Shown here: in pieces, positions 30,840 to 42,168 of the stretch
Position numbering within the stretch: position 1 is the stretch's first letter
Layout: the number at the start of each line of letters is the position of its first letter
Assembly (NCBI GenBank): GCA_037952775.1
Contig: JBANAY010000003.1
Coordinates: 20,026,001 to 20,090,000, forward strand
Direction: 5' to 3'
DNA from: Clonostachys chloroleuca
Taxonomy: Eukaryota; Ascomycota; Sordariomycetes; Hypocreales; Bionectriaceae
Length of the DNA stretch: 64,000 bases
Notes under the pieces: model-generated
Seen by the model: the letters and a program-made list of their open reading frames with translations, nothing else
Told to the model about the DNA's origin: nothing
Databases searched by the model: none
Position numbers and translations under genes: made by a program

Positions 30840-32558
30840 ATGGGGGTGGCTGATGAGACAAACAAGTCAGGCGACGGCGTTGACATTACCAACATCAACA
30901 ACGATAGCCCGGCTCCCGTCAAAAAAGGTCACAGGTTCTGGCTCACCATCGTCGCCCTTGGATTCGCCGGATTGCTTACTGCCCTGGAGGCAACCATCAC
31001 TTCAACTGCAATGCCATCCATTATTGCCGAACTGGGTGGCGGGAATGCCTACATCTGGGCCATCAACGGATATCTCCTTGCCTTGTCAGTACCTACAATC
31101 CGATTTGTACTATACTAAGAGCTAACCCTTATTATCAGAACCTCTCTGCAACCCCTGTTCGGACAACTAGGCGACGTTTTCGGTCGAAAGTGGCCCATGA
31201 TAACTGCAACTGCTCTGTTCATCCTCGGAAGCGGTCTCTGTGGCGGCGCTACCAACATGACCATGATGATTGCCGGTCGAGTTATACAAGGTGTAGGCGC
31301 AAGTGGCATCAACGTCTTCATCGAAGTCATCATATGCGATCTTCTACCGCTCCGCGAAAGGGGTAAATACATGGCCATAATATTCGGGCTCGTCAGTCTC
31401 GGAACAGCGCTCGGACCCTTCTTTGGCGGCTTGATCGTTGATTCGACGACATGGCGCTGGGTGTTCTACATGATTCTGCCGATAGGAGCCGTTGCGCTCT
31501 TCTTACTCACGGCCGTGTTGCCATCAAACTTCAACAGGGACACAACGCTCTCCACTAAACTCAAGAAGATTGATTGGACCGGGAATGTCATATTCATCGG
31601 AGCTGTGTCATCAATATTCATTGCGCTAGCATGGGCTGGAGTCGTCTACTCTTGGAAATCTTACCAGATCCTGGTACCATTGTTGGTCGGTTTCGCAGGT
31701 CTAGCTGGCTTCTTGGTATTTGAGGCTTCTCGTTTCGCCCAACAGCCCATGATGCCTCTCCGTCTGTTATCCAACAGAACATCGGCGGCAGTGTTCCTCA
31801 TCACATTCTTCCACGCCATTATTTCCATGTGGACACTCTACTTTCTGCCCGTCTACTTCCAGGGAGTCCTCGGTTCCTCCCCTCGCACCTCGGGCCTGCA
31901 ACTTCTAGCCACTATCCTGGTCATGGTACCAGCTGCTGCTTCGGGCGGCGTGCTGCTCTCCAAGTTTGGCGCTTACATCCCAATTCACTACATCTCTACT
32001 GCCATTGCCATCATTGGCTTCGGCCTGTTCACCCTCCTCGACGAAAACTCGTCCGCCGGCGCCTGGATAGGCTTCCAGATCATCGAAGCAATCGGCATGG
32101 GCGTCATAATCCCAACCCTCTTGCCCGCTATCCTTGCTCCTCTCACTGATGCCGACACGGGGCTCGCAACGGGAACCTGGTCCTTCTTCCGCAGCTTCGG
32201 CATGACCTGGGGCACCGCCATCCCGGCAGCCATCTTCAACAATCGGTTTGACGAGCTGGCAGGCAGCACCATCACCGACGCAGCTTTGAGGGCGCAGGTC
32301 ACAGGCGGCCGGGCTTACGAGCACGCCACGGCTGCTTTCTTGAAGACGCTGTCTGGTGAGAATCGAACGGATTTTATCGCGACCCTCAACGAGAGTTTGA
32401 GGCGAACATGGCAAGTTGGCCTGGGATTTTCGGTCATTGTCTTCTTGCTTGTTTTCATGGAGAAGAAGGTGACCCTCAGAAATGAGCTTGACACTGAATT
32501 TGGGTTCAAGGAAAAAGCAGACATCGGCAGCACAGCATCTGAAGAAGTGAAGGCTTGA
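30840..32558 (+). CDS. DHA2-family (14-TM) MFS efflux transporter
   Basis: Exons 30840-31084 and 31139-32558 encode 554 residues. The protein carries MFS motifs of the drug:H+ antiporter-2 group: LEATITSTAMPSI in helix 1, GQLGDVFGRKWPM (motif A) and GTALGPFFGG (motif C). Hydrophobic segments continue to about residue 520, consistent with 14 helices, followed by an acidic tail. Relatives such as AflT and fungal toxin/azole pumps export secondary metabolites and drugs at the plasma membrane. The intron is 54 bp, and its removal restores LLALTSLQPLFG. The gene is divergent from the AflR-like regulator and probably controlled by it (inference). Cargo unknown. Confidence 0.9.
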
Positions 32559-33184
32559 GGCTCACAAGGACATTCTTTATCCAGACAACTAAAGCTCTCA
32601 AACTTATACAGTTGGGGCTTTTCTCCCTTTGACTTGACCGGACTTTCTTTTCTTTCTTTTTTTCTTTTGTCTTTTCTTATCTCCCATAATCACAGAGCTA
32701 TAGATATCAAAAGGGCTACCGCAAGAGTACAATATACAGACGGAGCCTTCCAGGGTGATGCTGGCAACAACCGTGTGGCGACAATGGGGCATGGGCAAGT
32801 GGGCGAAATAAAACATGGCATATCGAGACACTTCAGCGTTAGACTTCAATACCATATCAGAGTAGTTAATCTAGTACTGAATATAATATCAACCGAAGTA
32901 TTATAGAATAATTTATGATTCTCTTATTATTGTGTTTAGTTAAGAATGAGGTCCCTACCTCGGAGGGGCACTTGGACATAGTTCGACCTTGAACTGCAGT
33001 AAAAAATACTTATTTCAATTGTTTTGTTTGAATTTCCAAGGATCTCATACTACACGGGACATGGTAATCACGAAAACCAAAGAAGTGAATTTTCTTCTGA
33101 ATAAATTATCGTAATCATCGTTATCGAGAAGCTTCTTTTCGCCTGATCCACTCACCAACCACCTTCAGTAACCCATGTCAAGGT
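32559..33184. other. intergenic region with a possible degraded MITE
   Basis: From about 32796 the sequence GAAATAAAACATGGCATA also occurs near 58800 in MITE copy 2, and ATTATTGTGTTTAGTTAAGA near 32926 resembles its centre. The right arm is poorly conserved, so this is only a possible third copy. No gene supported. Confidence 0.3.
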
Positions 33185-34125
33185 CTAAGGTAGGGTATAG
33201 CCTCCGTCGATCACAAGGTTGGCTCCTACGGCTTGAGTCAGTGTTTGTTCTTTCTTGAATATGCCCTTATCGCTATGCTTACCGGTCATGTAGCTGGATG
33301 CCTCGCTTGCCAGGTATACGTAGGCTCCCTTCAGCTCAGCTGGATCACAGAAGCGCACACCAGGGATCAGCTCGGGCCACTTCGAGGTCCATTTCTCCGG
33401 GATTGTCGCAATCACTAAAACACCGTTAATACACGATCAGGAACAATGAGCAGGTGATTCCACATACTGTCTGTAGCGATGAAGCCCGGCGAGACGCAGT
33501 TGACGCGGGTAAACTCGACCCATTCCACAGCCAGCGACTTGGCCAGGTGCGTCACGGCGGCCTTGCTGGCATTGTAGGCGGCCTGGGGCTGGGGGATGTT
33601 GACGAGGATGCCCGACACGCTGCTGGTGAAGATGATGCTCGCGCGCCCGTCGCCGCCCGCCTCCTTCTGGCGCTGGAACACCTTGGCGGCGGCCTGCGCG
33701 GTCCAGAAGGCGCCGTGGAAGTTGACGTCGAGCATCTCCCGCCACTGGTCCTCGTCGTAGTCGATGGCGGGGATGTGCGCCGCGATGCCCGCGTTGGCCA
33801 CGCAGATGTCGAGCTTCCCGCCGCCCAGCTCGCTGGTAATCTTCTCCACCGTGGCCGTGACGTCGTCCTTGGATTTCACGTTGCAGCGGTAGGCCTTGAC
33901 GGTCGCGCCGTTGGCCGACTGGGAGATTTGCGCGGCGACGGCGTCGGCCTGGCTGCCGTCCGTGCTCGAGTAGGTGATGGCCACCTTGGCGCCTGCTTCT
34001 GCGAGACCCTGGGCCACTTCCAGGCCGATTCCGCGGCATCCGCCGGTGACGATGGCGGTCTTTCCAGCCAGGCTGAAGTGGGACAGCACTGGGGCCTTGG
34101 GATTGGAGTGAGTAGCGAGCACCAT
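33185..34125 (-). CDS. short-chain dehydrogenase/reductase (mannitol/sorbose reductase-like)
   Basis: Exons 33468-34125, 33283-33414 and 33185-33225 encode 276 residues. The classical SDR motifs are present: cofactor loop [17 protein letters not shown] within VANAGIAAH, catalytic Ser in FTSSVSG and the Tyr-Lys pair YNASKAAV. The C-terminal IDGGYTLP is characteristic of NADP-dependent mannitol dehydrogenase/L-sorbose (Sou)-type reductases, which reduce keto-sugars to polyols in the cytosol. Intron ends were chosen so that [12 protein letters not shown] and [12 protein letters not shown] are restored. The first exon is strikingly G/C-rich in third positions compared with neighbouring genes. It lies downstream of the efflux pump in opposite orientation; a functional link is not shown. 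Confidence 0.88.
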
Positions 34126-36426
34126 GTTGGGCGTTTTGAGTGAAACGAAGAGATGGAGGGTTTGGAAGTTTCCTCACAAGCTCAATGTCTTCCTTCAGAT
34201 CTAATATCTACTACATAAATGTCCGACAGCCGGAGGGGCAACTGTCTATGGAGAGGGGCTATGTGCCGCCCGTGGGGCTTGTCTTGAACCGCGCGAATCG
34301 GCGGTCATCCTGAACACACCAAAGCTGCCCAGAGAGGTACCCAAAGAATTTCACGCGTGCGCATGACGGGCGATACACGAAGTTCTGTGGACAGAATCCG
34401 GAGATCGGGTGCCTGCCACCCCGCGCCAATTCTCCTGCGGGGTCGCTACATGGTTATTGAAAGGAAGCTGGTGGGTAAATTCTTTGCATGATCACGTGGC
34501 GCGTTGTTTTCTTTTTTCTCTTCTTCTTCTTTCTGTCGCTGATACTGTTCTTCCATGATGCAACGGTGATACTTGGTGGTATCAAGTAGATAAGTCACAG
34601 GTACATGGAAATGTCCTCATCATGGACTGACATGATGATGCAATTTACTTTGGGAATGTTAAGGGTGAGTAATGAAATGGTTGGTCTTTGGCATAATAAT
34701 TTTCGAGTGTATCTTCACAACCTAACCCAGTGAATGCACTACTACTGTTATATTAAGCTGTTGTTCATTTCTTAAGTCAAGCGAGCAGCGCACCAGATTT
34801 GTGAGAATCAATTCATGACAGAGCTGCCGCACAGTCATATGGCGGTCACACAGAACTCTTCACAAATTCTACCATTCTAGAATGAAACACAATGAAGTAG
34901 GATAAAATACAGGATCATTAGGTTATGGGTAATAATTAACAAATCCTACTATTACAGCTTTATGCCCAGTTCAATAGAGAAATAGCACAAGTGTTGCCAT
35001 TTTGTCAACTGCTTTAGGGTAGGTCGGAGGAATTGATGCCGTCCCAAGTTTCGGGGAACCCTCGGGGTTAATCCAGCATCTGGTATCATCCAATTCAATT
35101 GCACATCATGCTCGAGGATTGCTAGTAAAGGGGTAGAATACTCCCGACGGTATTTCCAGTAATTGGCATGGGTAATTGGGTTGAGAAAAGAGGCATCAAG
35201 TGACGTCTCTAGCACCAAAGCCTATCACTCGCTCCAGCGGAAATAACACCGAGGATGTTTGATGTTTGCTCATTAAAGCCTCACCGAGCGCTGCCTGGTG
35301 ATGGCATCAAATAGGGGCTTCACTCAATGCAACCCTTCGAGGTGCAGATCTCCAGGCCAAGAGGCCTAGAATGACAATATCATGACCTCGGTATTGGTCT
35401 AAGAAGGCTGTATGCAGCTAGGGATCTTCCGAGTCGCGTGGTTCTGAGACGAGGCCAATTAGGACATCCTGTTAGTGCAGACTGGCCAACTTGGGCCCTT
35501 GGCACGTTCAGTGACGATCTTGAGTGCTGGCGTTGCAGTGCGCCGAGTCAAATATCGAGATCAGCAGCAGCGACACTCGGTGAGGGCTTCATGATGATGT
35601 TCCATGTTGCGAGCCTAGCCGTTGGAGCGAATTAGCCTGGCATGGCACCCTCTTTGAATCCTTACTTTGATGGGCATCAAACAAAAAACCCTGGCTGTTA
35701 ACACGTGCTGATATGACATGACAGACCCCTCCGTGGGGGCCTTTTGCCCGAGAAGAGGTGAGATTTTCATTACTCCTGCCGATCTAATCACCGCTCGTGG
35801 GCAGACGTGCCTGTCAACATGGGACCGTTTCCCACATCCTGGCATCCTCTAGCAGCGGCCACAAATTGGGATCACCCAAACGACAGAACTCCCCTTCTCC
35901 TCTCCTCGTCCGTGACGTCAAGCGGCGCCCATCAGGCTCATTCTGCGGTGTAGGGCTGGGGGGAAATGGCGCAAATCACTCCCAGAGCTTCCGTCAGGGC
36001 CCTTGCCTCTTCCCCGGGTGCCTGCATTGATCCCTCGAAATGTCACTGCCCCTGAAGCTCCCAACGTCGGCCAGCGCAAGAGGCACTGCGCTGTAGTATT
36101 ACTGTCCACTGGAATATCTGCGCCTGGTGGGGGAGGGTTGCAATCCCATTTCGACAGAAGCCGTGCAGGGGATGCAACCTTCGGATTCGTGAAAGGGCTT
36201 GGCTTTTCGTCTGACATATATGAGCTGCCACCTCGCTCTCGATTTTATGATTGCTTCCTCTCCAGGCTTGATATCCACATTCATCCCAAAACACCAGCAA
36301 TCGAGGCTTTCCTCACCACCACTCCTTTAGTAACAAACCACAGTCGCTCATTCAATCGTCCATTTACCGCAATTATATCCACCACTATTTTATAATCTTT
36401 TACCTTCTTAAATCAACACCGCCACA
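34126..36426. other. 2.3 kb intergenic region, no supported gene
   Basis: The left part contains the SDR promoter, including a CT-rich run near 34509-34535. ORFs at 34952-35218, 35438-35635, 35918-36217 and 36003-36395 lack domains and conflict with one another. The last 100 bases are C/T/A-rich and look like the leader of the next gene. This gene-poor gap is longer than any other in the window. Confidence 0.4.
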
Positions 36427-37104
36427 ATGAAGTTCTCCGCCGTTCTCGCCTGGGCTTCCCTCGCCCTCGCCGCTCCCACTCCCGCCGCCGTTGAGGAGCG
36501 CGACGTGGTCGTCATCTCCACCTTTGTCAGCACCGTCCAGAAGCTCGAGACCACCGTCAAGACCCAGGTCGACGACATTGGTACGCATTATCCCCCCATA
36601 ATTTCACACGTTCTTGGAATGATTGTCTAATACGCAATAGTCTCCACCGCCAAGATCACCAGCAACGTCGACGAGATCGTCTCCAGCGTCAAGGGCAACC
36701 TCGCCACCATCATCACCGCCGTCACCGAGTCCACCTCGACCATCGCCCAGATCGCCGCCGCCAGCCCCGCCGACGCCATCAAGGGCCTCAAGAAGGCCGA
36801 CGTCAAGGAGGTCCTCGTCGCCGTCAAGTCCGTCAACAACATCGTCTCCGAGCTCAAGATCGCCGTCTCCACCATTGTCAAGGATGTTCCTTCCGCCGTC
36901 AAGACCGCCCTCACCGACGAGATCAACCAGGTCAAGGGCCTCCTGTGGCCCTTCCTCCAGCCCGTCCTGACCATCGTCGGCGCCGTCGAGAACCTGGCCA
37001 GCTCCCTCGGCATCAAGACCGACCAGCTCGTCAGCGCCCTGTCCCTCGTCCTCGGCCTCGTTAACGGTATCCTCAACCTTGTCAACCTCCCTCAGGTCCT
37101 GTAA
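36427..37104 (+). CDS. secreted helical protein, 205 residues, no cysteines
   Basis: Exons 36427-36580 and 36641-37104 encode 205 residues. A signal peptide (MKFSAVLAWASLALAAPTPA) is followed by a dibasic-like EERD and then a long series of Val/Ile/Leu/Lys/Ala/Thr heptad-like helices (STVQKLETTVKTQVDD, SNVDEIVSSVKGNL). The C-terminal quarter is hydrophobic (LLWPFLQPVLTIVGAV, LVLGLVNGILNLVNL). Codon use is strongly biased to C-ending codons, a sign of high expression in fungi. The pattern resembles hydrophobic-surface-binding (HsbA-like) or other cell-wall-associated secreted helical proteins, but no domain match can be asserted. Confidence 0.75.
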
Positions 37105-37591
37105 GATGGTTCTTGAGCATGAGCTTCTCAGTATCGGGATCTTGAATGAGGTTTCCGAGCATGTCAACGGCCCTGTGTAATGTCTAGCGGAAAATCTGTG
37201 GATGAAACTTGGCAACAAGAATTTTGTCCTAGTAATGTGGCTTGGTAGCGTGTTAGTGCCATAATTCAAACATATCAAGTATCATCAATTATGTCCAGTG
37301 TCTGTAAAGTGCATCAAGAAGTCACGCAAGTGAATGGGATTGTGCAGCTGGTGTGATCTAATCTAGTGGCTGCAAAGCAGATCTCTATGAAATGTATACA
37401 AAGGAAAGAGTATATTAGCATAAAGTGAAGGAATGTATAAATGCTGAACAGGCCCATCGTTGAACATGTCCAAGCCTGAAACGTGCGCCGCTGCCGATGA
37501 GAACCGGTGGTTGTCCTCAATTCGTACCAGTTCCGATGTCTCAGGTACCTTGCGTTGCGTAGACCATCCGTCAAACTGGCCGGGCCATAAC
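37105..37591. other. convergent spacer
   Basis: 3' regions of the secreted helical protein and the RTA1-like gene; the 86-residue minus-strand ORF here has no domain. No gene supported. Confidence 0.4.
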
Positions 37592-38765
37592 TCAGTGTTG
37601 AACAGTATGAGTTTGAGTAAGGTTCTCCTTCAACTCCCAGTACCCCTGGTCCTCCTTATTGCGGAACAACAACCCAATTGTGAGCTTCGCCCCAATCTTC
37701 TGAGCCCGCGTGCGCTCGTCGTTCACTTCGGCGTGTGTCTCTCCGCTTCCATCCTGGGCAAGATACGTGTGATAGTCGGCGGGCAAGAACCGAGCAGGAT
37801 TCCAGATATTCCAAATGACCGAGTTGATTAGCATCAACGTCGCCTCGAAAATGTAGAAGAAGACCTCGTATCTGAGAATGGGCGTCAGGTCCTGGAGCGA
37901 ATCGAAATCTGACAGGTCGACCGCCGTGTGCCCCGTGTGCTCGATGAGACGATAGATGCACCGGATGAAGATCAACAGCATGCTGGCATAGAGGACCGGC
38001 AGGAGAGTGCTGATGACCTTGGATTGTAGCTTGAGTTTGACAAAGCGCCAGTGAAACACGGCAGACAGAGCGACAAACGTCACGATTAGAACGAACTGTA
38101 TGGCCAAGGCGGCGATGGTCAGGTGACTCCCCATCTTTTGTATCGTGGGCTGGGACTTCGGGTTGGACGCGAACGAGACGCCAAGCCCGTTGAGAGTTTC
38201 GACGAACAGCATCAACAGGCCAAACACGGAGAGGACCTTGCCGGGAGGAAAAGGTGCTATGTAAGGCGCATAGTAGAAGATGTGGCCGAGGATGTTGTAG
38301 TTGATCAGTTCGAGAATGGGGCTGGATTCGTTAGCATGTATCATGACGAGCGTCTATAGCAGGCCTCACTCACGGGCAAATGTAGATGAACACCTGGCTG
38401 AGAATAAACATAATCAGGTCAAGGTCCTCGAAGTACGAGTAGTGGAATGCCCCGAATTCTCGAAAAGCATATCCCGCAGTGAAGAGGAAGGCACAAGCTG
38501 CGTGCAGCCCAACCAATTTCCAAGCTTTATAGCGGCTTCTTCATGTTAATAGATAATCTTTCTCCCAGTACGGAGAGCCTGGGTTTGCTTACTAGCACTG
38601 GTAGGCGTGTCCGACTGTTGAAATCGCGTACAGGCCCGCAAACACCGCTGGAGCGATCTTGTTCGGGGCGTAGACGTATAAGCTGTATGGAACTGGGCTT
38701 TATTAGAGACTTGCCTAAAAGAAAATCAAGGTTAATGAGAACTTACCAGCTTCACCGTGCGACAT
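37592..38765 (-). CDS. RTA1-like seven-transmembrane protein
   Basis: Exons 38747-38765, 38593-38692, 38374-38535 and 37592-38321 encode 336 residues. The short first exon encodes MSHGEA and the next starts VPYSLYVYAPNK, a typical beginning of the RTA1/lipid-translocating exporter family (PF04479). Family strings include HAYQCYRYK, YAFREFG, YICPPILELINYNILGH, IRCIYRLIEHTGH and EVFFYIFEATLMLINSVIWN with NPARFLP. Seven hydrophobic segments are visible, then a charged tail. Yeast relatives (Rta1, Rsb1) affect resistance to aminocholesterol or release of sphingoid bases at the plasma membrane. The model has a 19-base first exon, which is small, but phases agree through all four exons. Confidence 0.82.
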
Positions 38766-39794
38766 TGTGCCGGAACTGGGGAGGAGCAACTCTCAGGGTA
38801 ATTAGATGGAAAGATTGCAGAGACGCAAGTGCCCTGAGGTGATTACTGCGAGGAGACATCTTGGTTTTCGGCCCTTGGTTGGTTTTTAAGTGTCGATTGT
38901 AACTGAAGCCTTCTCTTCAGCCATCGAGGCAAGCCCTTGGCGTTGTCTGAAAAAGGCAAATAGATGTATCCGGTACGCTGTACCCAAAGGCCTCGTCAGC
39001 CGCTCGGGCAATTAACTTGCATTTTCAGGGATCTGCCGGCGACGGGTACCAAACCCGCAGAGTGCGATCGATGTTTGTAATGAGATGTCAGGCTGTCAGG
39101 GGAGCGGTCGCGCTAATTCTTACCAGAGGGGGACCCCTGAGAATGAAGTCGGCGAGCATGGCGAGGCAAGGCATGATTTCGAACTGTCGCAGAGGGTTTC
39201 GAGAATGACGACAGAGCCAGTCCCGCGGATGTGCAGGAAGCAACATCAGCAATTCAACGCTAAACAGTTGACAGAGCACAGACAAAAAGACGAGGATCTT
39301 GGTGGGTCGAGTCAACACTGACAGCGCTCTCCTCTCCAATCACAGATTCATGCACCACTTTCGACAGTTGATTTCCAGATACACATACCTTCGGTTATTT
39401 TAATGCTCTAAATCACCTTCTACTTGGAAACTCGTCTTTTATTTCTTTTCCAAGCGTTGCGAGAAGCGATTACGCCACACAGGCTTCAGGTGAACCTTGA
39501 GTGGCCTCGGGTACCGAAAACACGCTGTGACAAATTGCGCGCTTCAGTCAACACATGGCCGAATCCTGCGACAAACCAAACCCGAATAGGATAATAAAAG
39601 GCCAAGACTTTTAGGCTGAGGAGCCCCATAGATTCTGTGAGATGTCAGCAGGGACCTGATGCTGGTATGTTAATGCCCTTCCGTCCAGCATGTACGAAGC
39701 CACTCTTGTCGTTTGTTTGTTGGATGCGGAGTGACAATCTACCTTTTACTTCCTCATCAGGCCTTTGTTATCCCGGCTTTGTACGCATCTCGCA
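38766..39794. other. intergenic region, no supported gene
   Basis: Lies between divergent RTA1-like and Zn2Cys6 genes. The 83-residue minus-strand ORF at 39088-39339 has no recognisable domain. No repeated motif was found. Confidence 0.4.
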
Positions 39795-41523
39795 ATGGGC
39801 TCTAGCGACAAGACATTGGCAAAAGCCGCGTCATCCTCGACGGACAAGGGCCACTCCCGCAGCCAGAAACGTCACTGCTGGGAATGCCTAAGACGCCGCT
39901 TGGTATGCGATTCGACGCACCCTGTTTGCAACAGATGTTCCATCGCCGGGGTCGTCTGTCCCGGCTATGAGAACACCCAGCCTCTGAAGTGGCTTGCTCC
40001 AGGGAGAGTCAAAGTCCGGAACAGGCGGCCGAAAGGGACCAGCTCGGCAAAGGCCACCAAAAATAGTTGCAAGGCCATGGTGGCCGCCCGGACTGGCACA
40101 CGATCACCGCCTTTCATGGATGTGATCAAGTGGACTTGGCCTCCTGAGTTGAGGGCCGAGGCATTTATATTCTCCGAAGCTGCGGAATATTGTGAGTGGA
40201 CAACTGCTCAAGTTCATCGTCTCCTTGACTCAACTAACTTTGCCAGACAACACCTGCATCTATCAAGACCTGATACACATTCACGACCTTGCTTACAACG
40301 ATGCTGTCTTCCCAATCACAAGAGAACACCTCCAACATGCCGCTCGGGTGCCAGATTATATCAAATATATATTTGTGTGCGTCGCCCTGAGTCATCGGAT
40401 CAACAGAACACGAAACGATCCTGAACTCAAGACACTCGTCCGGAGAATATGGGAATATCGCGGTATAGTTATCCGAGGTCTCCGAGAAGACATAGAGGAA
40501 GGAAGCAAACGGCATTTCGATATCATCCTTGCAGGAATCATCTCTCTTTTACTGGTAGATGTAAGTCGGCCTGTCTACTAACAAGACGCGGACAATTGTC
40601 GTGCTGATATGAGCCGCTGCCCGAGTGACAGGCACAGCAAGGCTCCTCCCCAGACTGGCTATGCCACATCGACATGATACAGGCCCTCATATCAATGCGA
40701 GGCGGGTTTCGCGCCGCCTGCACCTCATCACTCGACCCCGTGATTCTCTGTTTCTTTTAGTACCTGCTGCCGAAGGACCCTCGCAGTGTCAATGGAGACT
40801 AACGACGTACGCAGCGTTTTGGCACTTGGAAACACGACGTCCCCGGCATCCTCACTCGTCATGACCCGATCGAACGTTGAAGACCTCGACTTCATCATAG
40901 AGCGCTACGGCGATCGAACGTTCCAATTCCACCTCTTGCCGCCGCCTCTATTCGCTGAAATTGTCCGGATAAATCACCTCCGTATGCGAGCCGCGTCTGG
41001 CATGGTGGGGGAGGACCTGTCCCAGGAAGCGTATGAGATCTTGACGCGGATAGAAGCATTCTCGTCTGACAGCTGGGCCGATTCCAAGCCTGCCATGAAT
41101 CGTGAATGGGCTCTCGTAGCACTCTCGACGCAGGCGGCTGCCGCACTGTATTGTATAGCTTCGCTGCAGAGCCTTGGTGTGCTTCCACTCTCCGATATTT
41201 TGGAAGCGTGCCGGATTGAACACGGGATCTCCTTAAATGCATACCTCAAGGAGGCGCTTCCGTCAATTAGAATCAGGAGATTTGTTGGCTGGCCGCTGTA
41301 CGTCCTTGGAATGGAAGCTGCGAATAGCTGTGGAGGCATGAAAGATTTCGTTAGGGATGAGCTGGTAGGGATGAGTTACCACATCGGAACGAACACGCCG
41401 TTGGTGGCCAAGGAGCTCCTGGAGAGGTTCTGGGCTTCGGGTGATTCAAGATGGGATTCGTGTTTCGATAAACCATATCCTCTGGCGACCCCAATTGCCA
41501 TTGATGTGAGTGGGATAATATAG
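39795..41523 (+). CDS. Zn2Cys6 transcription factor (PF11951-like)
   Basis: Exons 39795-40191, 40247-40560, 40632-40759 and 40815-41523 encode 515 residues. The zinc cluster is RHCWECLRRRLVCDSTHPVC followed by NRCSIAGVVCPGY, a C-x2-C-x6-C-x6-C-x2-C-x6-C spacing. The regulatory domain has the group's hallmarks, MIQALISMRGGFR and a string like LGNTTSPASS. The third intron (40760-40814) was set using branch site GACTAACGAC, and its removal gives CFFYVLALGNTTSPA. The gene lies next to the permease and carbamoylase genes and could regulate them, but it is separated by ~650 bp from the convergent permease 3' end and the link is inference. Confidence 0.85.
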
Positions 41524-42168
41524 TGTCTGATTGTTGAGATGACATGGCATGGTTTAGGCAACGCTGTTGTAGGTCGAGGATGGTTGTCTATATTTCGACG
41601 CAAGTCGCTATTTGGCACCAAAGAGCAGATGATAATCTACGTTGAAAAGAGATGAAGCTGCTGGCATAGGCGGTGTGTAGACCACAAGCCACCCGTAGAG
41701 AGTAAAAATGATACTGATGAAACCGTGGCAAAAGTCAAACTGACTCTACGCGGACTCAACGTCGGCAACTGAATGATGCGGGGCAGAGAGACAAAAACAA
41801 CTGTGACAATTCTTAGCTCACGCTCCGAAGGAACATCCTGATTCTCCAATAGCGTTTACTCGACCTGAAACTTTAGAGTCAGCATGGAAAACTCTAAGCC
41901 TGATCGTCCTTCAGGGATTTGTATTGGTGGTAGGATGAATCCTCGAGTGTCCTGTACGATAGAAAACCTGGCATAGCTCTCTCGAGGCAATTTCTGATTT
42001 TATTTGACGTGAAACTCCCTTTCTTGATCGGTCAGCCAGATCTGATCCATCCCTCTGCCGAGTTAAATGAAAAAGTTCAGGCAAAATTAAAATTAAACGT
42101 TGAGTTTTCTTGTCCTATGCTTTTGGGTTGGTAAAAATCGAGTTTGTTTACCTCCGTAACGTCATCTT
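41524..42168. other. convergent spacer, no gene
   Basis: 3' regions of the Zn2Cys6 gene and the permease gene. Only one short unrecognised ORF (41637-41849). Confidence 0.4.

Noticed and set aside
29170..32558. An aflatoxin/sterigmatocystin-type cluster
   Set aside because: Only a regulator and a pump of that general kind are present; no polyketide synthase or tailoring set is in the window.
32604..32855. Minus-strand ORF sharing YAMFYF with one at 58632-58880
   Set aside because: The shared residues come from the repeat GAAATAAAACATGGCATA, the left arm of the MITE family, not from a conserved protein.
33454..34143. 229-residue plus-strand ORF opposite the SDR
   Set aside because: It is an antisense shadow caused by the G/C-rich third positions of the SDR exon.
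34952..35218. 88-residue minus-strand ORF in the long intergenic gap
   Set aside because: It starts at a non-ATG codon, has no recognisable domain and lies in a region with no promoter-like features.
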